64,000 nucleotides of DNA from Skeletonema tropicum. Taxonomy: Eukaryota > Bacillariophyta > Thalassiosirophyceae > Thalassiosirales > Thalassiosiraceae. The stretch is taken from assembly GCA_037178625.1 (NCBI GenBank), contig JAWZXG010000051.1:1-64000 (forward strand), given 5' to 3'. Below the pieces are notes generated by a model. That model made no database searches. It saw only the letters and a program-made list of their open reading frames with translations, and was not told where the DNA came from. The position numbers and the translations under genes are program-made. Below are positions 35,917 to 49,466 of the stretch, piece by piece. Each line of letters opens with the position of its first letter. The stretch's first letter is position 1.

Positions 35917-38146
35917 CTACAGTAATATTAAAGCAGTGAATAGAAGAGGAGGACGGTGATGGCATGGCACAGTAGAATGTAGCTTTATCATTGCATTGCT
36001 CTGTTGATGGCGGTATGTAATTTGAGACGGCCATCTTGATTTTTGAAGCGGTACCACCTTCTCAGCCGTATCAAAGCACAACACACGCAGATCAAAAATT
36101 GACAATGGCTGATATCTTGTCTCCTACGCGGCCAATGAAGGCGATAAGTGGCGTTTTGGAAAGCTCTCATTGCGCTCTATCGATTAGGCCTGTAATTATC
36201 CTGATTGGAGGACTTTCATTCAATCAATCCGTTCAAAAACAGGTCTAGAAAGTCACCAGTGGCTCTCAATCCGGCTCCACAGCCACAGCCCGAATTTGAC
36301 GATATGACAACCAATCGAAAGCTCTTTTCAATCTCTTTCGATTAGTACTATCATTCAGCCAACTGAATAATCTAAACATAGCTCGGGCAAAGCCCTCGCA
36401 AAAAAGCGACCACTTTAGTCAGCCTTGTCCAGACAGTTGACAGTTGACAGTTGACAGTTGACAGTTGATTGGTCGAAAATCCCAAAGAGCGACCAGTTCA
36501 ATCAGCCTCACATCATGACAGTTGGCACGGAAGCATCAAACGCTTCGCTGAAGAACGATCACTTAATTCAGTAAGATCCAACTACTCACTGCTCGGGCAA
36601 AGCCCTCGCACAATACACTGAGCATAGATCAGCAATTGCTCATCAGTGAACTAAGTTACATGTACCGTCCAATGATAGTTAGATCAACTCAGTTACCGTC
36701 CATGATAATAATCCATTGTGCAACATCAACTTGCCTCGACTGTGCTCGACATCCTCCGCTTCGGCTCCAGACTTACTACCCAACAATTTAATGTATTCAT
36801 TTAATATATTCATTATCAATCTAAGTATGATCCCAACAACATCCGAGGAGGAGGAGGATGTTGGATTGACTATTCCTCCTCCTCACCGTCGCCGATGATG
36901 ATGATCAACAGTTAGTTAACGCGAACTAGTAGTTTGGAATGATCATCGGAGGTGTGGTTGGGATTAATCATCATCATCATCGGCGGCGTGTGGAGAATGG
37001 CGAGTGAGCCGCCGATGTAGCGTAATGATATTGAATAAGTAATTCCACCGCCGATGGATGAATTATTACACCACCGCCGATGTTGATGAATGGATTGAAG
37101 GTCGAGCGAAGCGAGACAGTGGAAGAATGATGCGACAAGTCGAAAGTCGAGTGAGCCGGAGGCGAGGGAGATGGAAGTAATGCAAATACTGTCAACGGTA
37201 CGGTGGTGGAAATAGTGAAGGAGCGAGTGAGCCGCCAGGCGAGGGAGCTGTTGATTTTTGATTTTGGTATTGCTATGGTATTATTGATAATGATGATATT
37301 GAAAATATTATATGGACGATGGAAGAATTGACGGTGGTGGAGGTAATTCTGTTCATTTTGTTGAAATTTCGAAATTTTTGGAGTGTCTTCGGCGCTGGGG
37401 ATGACTTTCTGGGGTACGGTCAATTTAGTTGAGTTGATTGGCAAAGAATCGATATTTGGCCTTGAATAGTACCAATTGATAGAACTCGACGAGAGGATTC
37501 AAAATCACTACTCATCTCATTCATACGACCAATAGGAAGGAGAGGTATGGATGTTTGGATGGGTAGAAGTGCGTGGGAGTTTAGGTTGGACAAGTGACAA
37601 GGAGTGACGCTGAATGACTTCAAGGGTGCACCGTAAGCTTTCCAGCCACATGAACATCTTCAATCATACTCATTTACTATTTAATCATTATTTTTCATCT
37701 AGAGTCGAGGGGCACAATTAATCAACAAACATTGTTGCCCGAACACCTAACAGTAACATAAAACTTCTTGATATTCATTTCTCTCTCCCCTCTACGTTAG
37801 TTTGCGTCCAAAAATTTAAACCTCTCCTCACGAATCCTCCTCCAAGCCTTCTTGCTAGCTCGTACTTCCTTCTTGATACGTTGTTCCTCTTCCTCACGTT
37901 CCTTCTTATTCGGGTCTACGATGCTCTCGAAGGGTTCCGTAATCCACTCATCCCAAACTGACTTGTCTGCCTCAACCTTCTCATTCGACTTGAGCTTCTT
38001 ATTCTCTTCTATCTTTGCAGCAACTTCATCCGCTCGTCAAAAGCCTCTTCTGTGCCCGAAGTGCCTGTTCGAGGTACTTGTATAATGTTAATGTAATAGT
38101 CTCATGATGGTCCGGTCCAATATCAGGAGATTGACATCGCAACTTG
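35891..38146 (+). repeat. Tandem unit 17
   Basis: 2256 bp, 5 heptads at 36433-36467; clean to about 36690, then indel-rich (net +13). Confidence 0.97.
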
Positions 38147-38172
38147 ATGATGTCTGATGATCTTCCATGGTG
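37797..38172 (-). pseudogene. TPR terminal exon, unit 17, frame-shifted
   Basis: Carries an in-frame TGT insertion near 37882, then a lost C and two extra A near 38033-38042 that break the frame inside the RLDEAD region of the TPR motif. Confidence 0.6.
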
Positions 38173-40413
38173 CTACAGTAATATTAAAGCAGTGAATAGA
38201 AGAGGAGGACGGTGATGGCAATGGCACAGTAGAATGTAGCTTTATCATTGCATTGCTCTGTTGATGGCGGTATGTAATTTGAGACGGCCATCTTGATTTT
38301 TGAAGCGGTACCACCTTCTCAGCCGTATCAAAGCACAACACACGCAGATCAAAAATTGACAATGGCTGGATATCTTGTCTCCTACGCGGCCAATGAAGGC
38401 GATAAGTGGCGTTTTGGAAAGCTCTCATTGCGCTCTATCGATTAGGCCTGTAATTATCCTGATTGGAGGACTTTCATTCAATCAATCCGTTTCAAAAACA
38501 GGTCTAGAAAGTCACCAGTGGCTCTCAATCCGGCTCCACAGCCACAGCCCGAATTTGACGATATGACAACCAATCGAAAGCTCTTTTTCTCTCTCTTTCG
38601 ATTAGTACTATCATTCAGCCAACTGAATAATCTAAACATAGCTCGGGCAAAGCCCTCGCAAAAAAAAAGCGACCACTTTAGTCAGCCTTGTCCAGACAGT
38701 TTGACAGTTGACAGTTGACAGTTGACAGTTGATTGGTCGAAAATCCCAAAGAGCGACCAGTTCAATCAGCCTCACATCATGACAGTTGGCACGGAAGCAT
38801 CAAACGCTTCGCTGAAGAACGATCACTTAATTCAGTAAGATCCAACTACTCACTGCTCGGGCAAAGCCCTCGCACAATAACACTGAGCATAGATCAGCAA
38901 TTGCTCATCAGTGAACTAAGTTACATGTACCGTCCAATGATAGTTAGAATCAACTCAGTACCGTCCATGATAATAATCCATTGTGCAACATCAACTTGCC
39001 TCGACTGTGCTCGACATCCTCCGCTTCGCTCCAGACTTACTACCCAACAATTTAATGTATTCATTTAATAATATTCATTATCAATCTAAGTATGATCCCA
39101 ACAACATCCGAGGAGGAGGAGGATGTTGGATTGACTATTCCTCCTCCTCACCGTCGCCGATGATGATGATCAACAGTTAGTTAACGGCGAACTAGTAGTT
39201 TGGAATGATCATCGGAGGTGTGGTTGGGATTAATCATCATCATCATCGGCGGCGTGTGGAGAATGGCGAGTGAGCCGAATGTAGCGTAATAATGATATTG
39301 AATAAGTAATTCCACCGCCGATGGATGAATTATTACACCACCGCCGATGTTGATGAATGGATTGAAGGTCGAGCGAAGCGAGACAGTGGAAGAATGATGC
39401 GACAAGTCGAAAGTCGAGTGAGCCGGAGGCGAGGGAGATGGAAGTAATGGCAAATACTGTCAACGGTACGGTGGTGGAAATAGTGAAGGAGCGAGTGAGC
39501 CGCCAGGCGAGGGAGCTGTTGATTTTTTGATTTTGGTATTGCTATGGTATTATTGATAATGGATGATATTGAAAATATTATATGGACGATGGAAGAATTG
39601 ACGGTGGTGGAGGTAATTCTGTTCATTTTGTTGAAATTTCGAAATTTTGGAGTGTCTTCGGCGCTGGGGATGACTTTCTGGGGTACGGTCAATTTAGTTG
39701 AGTTGATTGGCAAAGAATCGATATTTGGCCTTGAATAGTACCAATTGATAGAACTCGACGAGAGGATTCAAAATCACTACTCATCTCATTCATACGGACC
39801 AATAGAAGGGGAGAGGTATGGATGTTTGGATGGGTTAGAGTGCGTGGGAGTTTAGGTTGGACAAGTGACAAGGAGTGACGCTGAATGACTTCAAGGGTGC
39901 ACCGTAAGCTTTCCAGCCACATGAACATCTTCAATCATACTCATTTACTATTTAATCATTATTTTTCATCTAGAGTCGAGGGCACAATTAATCAACAAAC
40001 ATTGTTGCCCGAACACCTAACAGTAACATAAACTTCTTGATATTCATTTCTCTCTCCCCTCTACGTTAGTTTGCGTCCAAAAATTTAAACCTCTCCTCAC
40101 GAATCCTCCTTCCAAGCCTTCTTGCTAGCTCGTACTTCCTTCTTGATACGTTCCTCTTCCTCACGTTCCTTCTTATTCGGGTCTACGATGCTCTCGAAGG
40201 GTTCCGTAATCCACTCATCCCAAACTGACTTGTCTGCCTCAACCTTCTCATTCGACTTGAGCTTCTTATTCTCTTCTATCTTTGCAGCAACTTCATCCGC
40301 CTCGTCAAGCCTCTTCTGTGCCCGAAGTGCCTGTTCGAGGTACTTGTATAATGTTAATGTAATAGTCTCATGATGGGTCCGGTCCAATATCAGGAGATTG
40401 ACATCGCAACTTG
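38147..40413 (+). repeat. Tandem unit 18
   Basis: 2267 bp, the longest; 5 heptads at 38696-38731 with an extra T in the first; net +24. Confidence 0.97.
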
Positions 40414-40439
40414 ATGATGTCTGATGATCTTCCATGGTG
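40066..40439 (-). pseudogene. TPR terminal exon, unit 18, frame-shifted
   Basis: An extra G near 40376 shifts the frame at the start of the GPDHHE motif, and an extra T near 40110 changes the C-terminus. Confidence 0.6.
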
Positions 40440-42679
40440 CTACAGTAATATTAAAGCAGTGAATAGAAGAGGAGGACCGGTGATGGCATGGCACAGTAGA
40501 ATGTAGCTTTATCATTGCATTGCTCTGTTGATGGCGGTATGTAATTTGAGACGGCCATCTTGATTTTTGAAGCGGTACCACCTTCTCAGCCGTATCAAAG
40601 CACAACACACAGATCAATCAAAAATTGACAATGGCTGATATCTTGTCTTCCTACGCGGCCAATGAAGGCGATAAGTGGCGTTTTGGAAAGCTCTCATTGC
40701 GCTCTATCGATTAGGCCTGTAATTATCCTGATTGGAGGACTTTCATTCAATCAATCCGTTCAAAAACAGGTCTAGAAAGTCACCAGTGGCTCTCAATCCG
40801 GCTCCACAGCCACAGCCCGAATTTGACGATATGACAACCAATCGAAAGCTCTTTTCAATCTCTTTTCGATTAGTACTATCAATTCAGCCAACTGAATAAT
40901 CTAAACATAGCTCGGGCAAAGCCCTCGCAAAAAAGCGACCACTTTAGTCAGCCTTGTCCAGACAGTTGACAGTTGACAGTTGACAGTTGACAGTTGATTG
41001 GTCGAAAATCCCAAAGAGCGACCAGTTCAATCAGCCTCACATCATGACAGTTGGCACGGAAGCATTCAAACGCTTCGCTGAAGAACGATCACTTAATTCA
41101 GTAAGATCCAACTACTCACTCTGCTCCGGGCAAAGCCCTCGCACAATACACTGAGCATAGATCAGCAATTGCTCATCAGTGAACTAAGTTACATGTACCG
41201 TCCAATGATAGTTAGATCAACTCAGTACCGTCCATGATAATAATCCATTGTGCAACATCAACTTGCCTCGACTGTGCTCGACATCCTCCGCTTCGCTCCA
41301 GACTTACTACCCAACAATTTAATGTATTCAATTTAATATATTCATTATCAATCTAAGTATGATCCCAACAACAATCCGAGGAGGAGGAGGATGTTGGATT
41401 GACTATTCCTCCTCCTCACCGTCGCCGATGATGGATGATCAACAGTTAGTTTAACGCGAACTAGTAGTTTGGAATGATCATCGGAGGTGTGGTTGGGATT
41501 AATCATCATCATCATCGGCGGCGTGTGGAGAATGGCGAGTGAGCCGAATGTAGGTAACGTAATGATATTGAATAAGTAATTCCACCGCCGATGATGAATT
41601 ATTACACCACCGCCGATGTTGATGAATGGATTGAAGGTCGAGCGAAGCGAGACAGTGGAAGAATGATGCGACAAGTCGAAAGTCGAGTGAGCCGGAGGCG
41701 AGGGAGATGGAAGTAATGCAAATACTGTCAACGGTACGGTGGTGGAAATAGTGAAGGAGCGAGTGAGCCGCCAGGCGAGGGAGGCTGTTGATTTTTGATT
41801 TTGGTATTGCTATGGTATTATTGGATAATGATGATATTGAAAATATTATATGGACGATGGAAGAATTGACGGTGGTGGAGGTAATTCTGTTCATTTTGTT
41901 GAAATTTCGAAATTTTGGAGTGTCTTCGGCGCTGGGGATGACTTTCTGGGGTACGGTCAATTTAGTTGAGTTGATTGGCAAAGAATCGATATTTGGCCTT
42001 GAATAGTACCAATTGATAGAACTCGACGAGAGGATTCAAAATCACTACTCATCTCATTCATACGACCAATAGAAGGAGAGGTATGGATGTTTGGATGGGT
42101 AGAGTGCGCGTGGGAGTTTAGGTTGGACAAGTGACAAGGAGTGACGCTGAATGACTTCAAGGGTGCACCGTAAGCTTTCCAGCCACATGAACATCTTCAA
42201 TCATACTCATTTACTATTTAATCATTATTTTTCATCTAGAGTCGAGGGCACAATTAATCAACAAACATTGTTGCCCGAACACCTAACAGTAACATAAAAC
42301 TTCTTGATATTCATTTCTCTCTCCCCTCTACGTTAGTTTGCGTCCAAAAATTTAAACCTCTCCTCACGAATCCTCCTCCAAGCCTTCTTGCTAGCTCGTT
42401 ACTTCCTTCTTGATACGTTCCTCTTCCTCACGTTCCTTCTTATTCGGGTCTACGATGCTCTCGAAGGGTTCCGTAATCCACTCATCCCAAACTGACTTGT
42501 CTGCCTCAACCTTCTCATTCGACTTGAGCTTCTTATTCTCTTCTATCTTTGCAGCAACTTCATCCGCCTCGTCAAGCCTCTTCTGTGCCCGAAGTGCCTG
42601 TTCGAGGTACTTGTATAATGTTAATGTAATAGTCTCATGATGGTCCGGTCCAATATCAGGAGATTGACATCGCAACTTG
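40414..42679 (+). repeat. Tandem unit 19
   Basis: 2266 bp, 5 heptads at 40962-40996; net +23, with compound changes near 40611-40620 and 41552. Confidence 0.97.
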
Positions 42680-42705
42680 ATGATGTCTGATGATCTTCCA
42701 TGGTG
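42333..42705 (-). pseudogene. TPR terminal exon, unit 19, frame-shifted near its end
   Basis: A single extra T near 42400 shifts the frame in the charged tail; the TPR motif is intact. Confidence 0.6.
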
Positions 42706-44930
42706 CTACAGTAATATTAAAGCAGTGAATAGAAGAGGAGGACGGTGATGGCATGGCACAGTAGAAATGTAGCTTTATCATTGCATTGCTCTGTTGATGG
42801 CGGTATGTAATTTGAGACGGCCATCTTGATTTTTGAAGCGGTACCACCTTCTCAGCCGTATCAAAGCACAACACACGCAGATCAAAAATTGACAATGGCT
42901 GATATCTTGTCTCCTACGCGGCCAATGAAGGCGATAAGTGGCGTTTTGGAAAGCTCTCATTGCGCTCTATCGATTAGGCCTGTAATTATCCTGATTGGAG
43001 GACTTTCATTCAATCAATCCGTTCAAAAACAGGTCTAGAAAGTCACCAGTGGCTCTTCAATCCGGCTCCACAGCCACAGCCCGAATTTGACGATATGACA
43101 ACCAATCGAAAGCTCTTTTCAATCTCTTTCGATTAAGTACTATCATTCAGCCAACTGAATAATCTAAACATTAGCTCGGGCAAAGCCCTCGCAAAAAAGC
43201 GACCACTTTAGTCAGCCTTGTCCAGACAGTTGACAGTTGACAGTTGACAGTTGATTGGTCGAAAATCCCAAAGAGCGACCAGTTCAATCAGCCTCACATC
43301 ATGACAGTTGGCACGGAAGCATCAAACGCTTCGCTGAAGAACGATCACTTAATTCAGTAAGATCCAACTACTCACTGCTCGGGCAAAGCCCTCGCACAAT
43401 ACACTGAGCATAGATCAGCAATTGCTCATCAGTGAACTAAGTTACATGTACCGTCCAATGATAGTTAGATCAACTCAGTACCGTCCATGATAATAATCCA
43501 TTGTGCAACATCAACTTGCCTCGACTGTGCTCGACATCCTCCGCTTCGCTCCAGACTTACTACCCAACAATTTAATGTATTCATTTAATATATTCATTAT
43601 CAATCTAAGTATGATCCCAACAACATCCGAGGAGGAGGAGGATGTTGGATTGACTATTCCTCCTCCTCACCGTCGCCGATGATGATGATCAACAGTTAGT
43701 TAACGCGAACTAGTAGTTTGGAATGATCATCGGAGGTGTGGTTGGGGGATTAATCATCATCATCATCGGCGGCGTGTGGAGAATGGCGAGTGAGCCGAAA
43801 TGTAGCGTAATGAATATTGAATAAGTAATTCCACCGCCGATGATGAATTATTACACCACCACCGCCGATGTTGATGAATGGATTGAAGGTCGAGCGAAGC
43901 GAGACAGTGGAAGAAATGATGCGACAAGTCGAAAGTCGAGTGAGCCGGAGGCGAGGGAGATGGAAGTAATGCAAATACTGTCAACGGTACGGTGGTGGAA
44001 ATAGTGAAGGAGCGAGTGAGCCGCCAGGCGAGGGAGCTGTTGATTTTTGATTTTGGTATTGCTATGGTATTATTGATAATGATGATATTGAAAATATTAT
44101 ATGGACGATGGAAGAATTGACGGTGGTGGAGGTAATTCTGTTCATTTTGTTGAAATTTCGAAATTTTGGAGTGTCTTCGGCGCTGGGGATGACTTTCTGG
44201 GGTACGGTCAATTTAGTTGAGTTGATTGGCAAAGAATCGATATTTGGCCTTGAATAGTACCAATTGATAGAACTCGACGAGAGGATTCAAAATCACTACT
44301 CATCTCATTCATACGACCAATAGAAGGAGAGGTATGGATGTTTGGATGGGTAGAGTGCGTGGGAGTTTAGGTTGGACAAGTGACAAGGAGTGACGCTGAA
44401 TGACTTCAAGGGTGCACCGTAAGCTTTCCAGCCACATGAACATCTTCAATCATACTCATTTACTATTTAATCATTATTTTTCATCTAGAGTCGAGGGCAC
44501 AATTAATCAACAAACATTGTTGCCCGAACACCTAACAGTAACATAAAACTTCTTGATATTCATTTCTCTCTCCCCTCTACGTTAGTTTTGCGTCCAAAAA
44601 TTTAAACCTCTCCTCACGAATCCTCCTCCAAGCCTTCTTGCTAGCTCGTACTTCCTTCTTGATACCGTTCCTCTTCCTCACGTTCCTTCTTATTCGGGTC
44701 TACGATGCTCTCGAAGGGTTCCGTAATCCACTCATCCCAAACTGGACTTGTCTGCCTCAACCTTCTCATTCGACTTGAGCTTCTTATTCTCTTCTATCTT
44801 TGCAGCAACTTCATCCGCCTCGTCAAGCCTCTTCTGTGCCCGAAGTGCCTGTTCGAGGTACTTGTATAATGTTAATGTAATAGTCTCATGATGGTCCGGT
44901 CCAATATCAGGAGATTGACATCGCAACTTG
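42680..44930 (+). repeat. Tandem unit 20
   Basis: 2251 bp, 4 heptads at 43226-43253; net +15. Confidence 0.97.
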
Positions 44931-44956
44931 ATGATGTCTGATGATCTTCCATGGTG
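44582..44956 (-). pseudogene. TPR terminal exon, unit 20, frame-shifted
   Basis: Three single-base insertions: G near 44744, C near 44665 and T in the run at 44585-44588. The net change is +3, but the frame is wrong between them. Confidence 0.6.
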
Positions 44957-47187
44957 CTACAGTAATATTAAAGCAGTGAATAGAAGAGGAGGACGGTGAT
45001 GGCATGGCACAGTAGAATGTAGGCTTTATCATTGCATTGCTCTGTTGATGGCGGTATGTAATTTGAGACGGCCATTCTTGATTTTTGAAGCGGTACCACC
45101 TTCTCAGCCGTATCAAAGCACAACACACGCAGATCAAAAATTGACAATGGCTGATATCTTGTCTCCTACGCGGCCAATGAAGGCGATAAGTGGCGTTTTG
45201 GAAAGCTCTCATTGCGCTCTATCGATTAGGCCTGTAATTATCCTGATTGGAGGACTTTCATTCAATCAATCCGTTCAAAAACAGGTCTAGAAAAGTCACC
45301 AGTGGCTCTCAATCCGGCTCCACAGCCACAGCCCGAATTTGACGATATGACAACCAATCGAAAGCTCTTTTTCAATCTCTTTCGATTAGTACTATCATTC
45401 AGCCAACTGAATAATCTAAACATAGCTCGGGCAAAGCCCTCGCAAAAAAGCGACCACTTTAGTCAGCCTTGTCCAGACAGTTGACAGTTGACAGTTGACA
45501 GTTGACAGTTGATTGGTCGAAAATCCCAAAGAGCGACCAGTTTCAATCAGCCTCACATCATGACAGTTGGCACGGAAGCATCAAACGCTTCGCTGAAGAA
45601 CGATCACTTAATTCAGTAAGATCCAACTACTCACTGCTCGGGCAAAGCCCTCGCACAATACACTGAGCATAGATCAGCAATTGGCTCATCAGTGAACTAA
45701 GTTACATGTACCGTCCAATGATAGTTAGATCAACTCAGTACCGTCCATGATAATAATCCATTGTGCAACATCAACTTGCCTCGACTGTGCTCGACATCCT
45801 CCGCTTCGCTCCAGACTTACTACCCAACAATTTAATGTATTCATTTAATATATTCATTATCAATCTAAGTATGATCCCAACAACATCCGAGGAGGAGGAG
45901 GATGTTGGATTGACTATTCCTCCTCCTCACCGTCGCCGATGATGATGATCAACAGTTAGTTAACGCGAACTAGTAAGTTTTGGAATGATCATCGGAGGTG
46001 TGGTTGGGATTAATCATCATCATCATCGGCGGCGTGTGGAGAATGGCGAGTGAGCCGAATGTAGCGTAATGATATTGAATAAGTAATTCCACCGCCGATG
46101 ATGAATTATTACACACCACCGCCGATGTTGATGAATGGATTGAAGGTCGAGCGAAGCGAGACAGTGGAAGAATGATGCGACAAGTCGAAAGTCGAGTGAG
46201 CCGGAGGCGAGGGAGATGGAAGTAATGCAAATACTGTCAACGGTACGGTGGTGGAAATAGTGAAGGAGCGAGTGAGCCGCCAGGCGAGGGAGCTGTTGAT
46301 TTTTGATTTTGGTATTGCTATGGTATTATTGATAATGATGATATTGAAAATATTATATGGACGGATGGAAGAATTGACGGTGGTGGAGGTAATTCTGTTC
46401 ATTTTGTTGAAATTTCGAAATTTTGGAGTGTCTTCGGCGCTGGGGATGACTTTCTGGGGTATACGGTCAATTTAGTTGAGTTTGATTGGCAAAGAATCGA
46501 TATTTGGCCTTGAATAGTACCAATTGATAGAACTCGACGAGAGGATTCAAAATCACTACTCATCTCATTCATACGACCAATAGAAGGAGAGGTATGGATG
46601 TTTGGATGGGTAGAGTGCGTGGGAGTTTAGGTTGGACAAGTGACAAGGAGTGACGCTGAATGACTTCAAGGGTGCACCGTAAGCTTTCCAGCCACATGAA
46701 CATCTTCAATCATACTCATTTACTATTTAATCATTATTTTTCATCTAGAGTCGAGGGCACAATTAATCAACAAACATTGTTGCCCGAACACCTAACAGTA
46801 ACATAAAACTTCTTGATATTCATTTCTCTCTCCCCTCTACGTTAGTTTGCGTCCAAAAATTTAAACCTCTCCTCACGAATCCTCCTCCAAGCCTTCTTGC
46901 TAGCTCGTACTTCCTTCTTGATACGTTCCTCTTCCTCACGTTCCTTCTTATTCGGGTCTACGATGCTCTCGAAGGGTTCCGTAATCCACTCATCCCAAAC
47001 TGACTTGTCTGCCTCAACCTTCTCATTCGACTTGAGCTTCTTATTCTCTTCTATCTTTGCAGCAACTTCATCCGCCTCGTCAAGCCTCTTCTGTGCCCGA
47101 AGTGCCTGTTCGAGGTACTTGTATAATGTTAATGTAATAGTCTCATGATGGTCCGGTCCAATATCAGGAGATTGACATCGCAACTTG
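44931..47187 (+). repeat. Tandem unit 21
   Basis: 2257 bp, 5 heptads at 45477-45511; net +14, all before about 46490. Confidence 0.97.
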
Positions 47188-47213
47188 ATGATGTCTGATG
47201 ATCTTCCATGGTG
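46842..47213 (-). CDS. TPR terminal exon, unit 21, frame intact
   Basis: Frame unbroken although the other half of this unit (45020-46490) is indel-rich. Confidence 0.6.
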   Translation of the reverse strand, partial: HHGRSSDIIKLRCQSPDIGPDHHETITLTLYKYLEQALRAQKRLDEADEVAAKIEENKKLKSNEKVEADKSVWDEWITEPFESIVDPNKKEREEEERIKKEVRASKKAWRRIREERFKFLDAN

Positions 47214-49440
47214 CTACAGTAATATTAAAGCAGTGAATAGAAGAGGAGGACGGTGATGGCATGGCACAGTAGAATGTAGCTTTATCATTGCATTGCTCTG
47301 TTGATGGCGGTATGTAATTTGAGACGGCCATCTTGATTTTTGAAGCGGTACCACCTTCTCAGCCGTATCAAAGCACAACACACGCAGATCAAAAATTGAC
47401 AATGGCTGATATCTTGTCTCCTACGCGGCCAATGAAGGCGATAAGTGGCGTTTTGGAAAGCTCTCATTGCGCTCTATCGAATTAGGCCTGTAATTATCCT
47501 GATTGGAGGACTTTCATTCAATCAATCCGTTCAAAAACAGGTCTAGAAAGTCACCAGTGGCTCTCTCAATCCGGCTCCACAGCCACAGCCCGAATTTGAC
47601 GATATGACAACCAATCGAAAGCTCTTTTCAATCTCTTTCGATTAGTACTATCATTCAGCCAACTGAATAATCTAAACATAGCTCGGGCAAAGCCCTCGCA
47701 AAAAAGCGACCACTTTAGTCAGCCTTGTCCAGACAGTTGACAGTTGACAGTTGACAGTTGACAGTTGATTGGTCGAAAATCCCAAAGAGCGACCAGTTCA
47801 ATCAGCCTCACATCATGACAGTTGGCACGGAAGCATCAAACGCTTCGCTGAAGAACGATCACTTAATTCAGTAAGATCCAACTACTCACTGCTCGGGCAA
47901 AGCCCTCGCACAATACACTGAGCATAGATCAGCAATTGCTCATCAAGTGAACTAAGTTACATGTACCGTCCAATGATAGTTAGATCAACTCAGTACCGTC
48001 CATGATAATAATCCATTGTGCAACATCAACTTGCCTCGACTGTGCTCGACATCCTCCGCTTCGCTCCAGACTTACTACCCAACAATTTAAAATGTATTCA
48101 TTTAATATATTCATTATCAATCTAAGTATGATCCCAACAACATCCGAGGAGGAGGAGGATGTTGGATTGACTATTCCTCCTCCTCACCGTCGCCGATGAT
48201 GATGATCAACAGTTAGTTAACGCGAACTAGTAGTTTGGAATGATCATCGGAGGTGTGGTTGGGATTAATCATCATCATCATCGGCGGCGTGTGGAGAATG
48301 GCGAGTGAGCCGAATGTAGCGTAATGATATTGAATAAGTAATTCCACCGCCGATGATGAATTATTACACCACCGCCGATGTTGATGAATGGATTGAAGGT
48401 CGAGCGAAGCGAGACAGTGGAAGAATGATGCGACAAGTCGAAAGTCGAGTGAGCCGGAGGCGAGGGAGATGGAAGTAATGCAAATACTGTCAACGGTACG
48501 GTGGTGGAAATAGTGAAGGAGCGAGTGAGCCGCCAGGCGAGGGAGCTGTTGATTTTTGATTTTGGTATTGCTATGGTATTATTGATAATGATGATATTGA
48601 AAATATTATATGGACGATGGAAGAATTGACGGTGGTGGAGGTAATTCTGTTCATTTTGTTGAAATTTCGAAATTTTGGAGTGTCTTCGGCGCTGGGGATG
48701 ACTTTCTGGGGTACGGTCAATTTAGTTGAGTTGATTGGCAAAGAATCGATATTTTGGCCTTGAATAGTACCAATTGATAGAACTCGACGAGAGGATTCAA
48801 AATCACTACTCATCTCATTCATACGACCAATAGAAGGAGAGGTATGGATGTTTGGATGGGTAGGAGTGCGTGGGAGTTTAGGTTGGACAAGTGACAAGGA
48901 GTGACGCTGAATGACTTCAAGGGTGCACCGTAAGCTTTCCAGCCACATGAACATCTTCAATCATACTCATTTACTATTTAATCATTATTTTTCATCTAGA
49001 GTCGAGGGCACAATTAATCAACAAACATTGTTGCCCGAACACCTAACAGTAACATAAAACTTCTTGATATTCATTTCTCTCTCCCCTCTACGTTAGTTTG
49101 CGTCCAAAAATTTAAACCTCTCCTCACGACGATCCTCCTCCAAGCCTTCTTGCTAGCTCGTACTTCCTTCTTGATACGTTCCTCTTCCTCACGTTCCTTC
49201 TTATTCGGGTCTACGATGCTCTCGAAGGGTTCCGTAATCCACTCATCCCAAACTGACTTGTCTGCCTCAACCTTCTCATTCGACTTGAGCTTCTTATTCT
49301 CTTCTATCTTTGCAGCAACTTCATCCGCCTCGTCAAGCCTCTTCTGTGCCCGAAGTGCCTGTTCGAGGTACTTGTATAATGTTAATGTAATAGTCTCATG
49401 ATGGTCCGGTCCAATATCAGGAGATTGACATCGCAACTTG
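47188..49440 (+). repeat. Tandem unit 22
   Basis: 2253 bp, 5 heptads at 47733-47767; net +10. Confidence 0.97.
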
Positions 49441-49466
49441 ATGATGTCTGATGATCTTCCATGGTG
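49093..49466 (-). pseudogene. TPR terminal exon, unit 22, frame-shifted at its end
   Basis: A two-base insertion (CACGACGATCC for CACGAATCC) near 49129 changes the last residues and the stop; the frame then runs to 49071. Confidence 0.6.

Noticed and set aside
48571..48960. 129-codon minus-strand frame, and similar 125-160-codon frames in units 4, 10, 17-19 and 26
   Set aside because: Each arises only where a small insertion or deletion fuses neighbouring frames; clean units lack them, so they are error-made.
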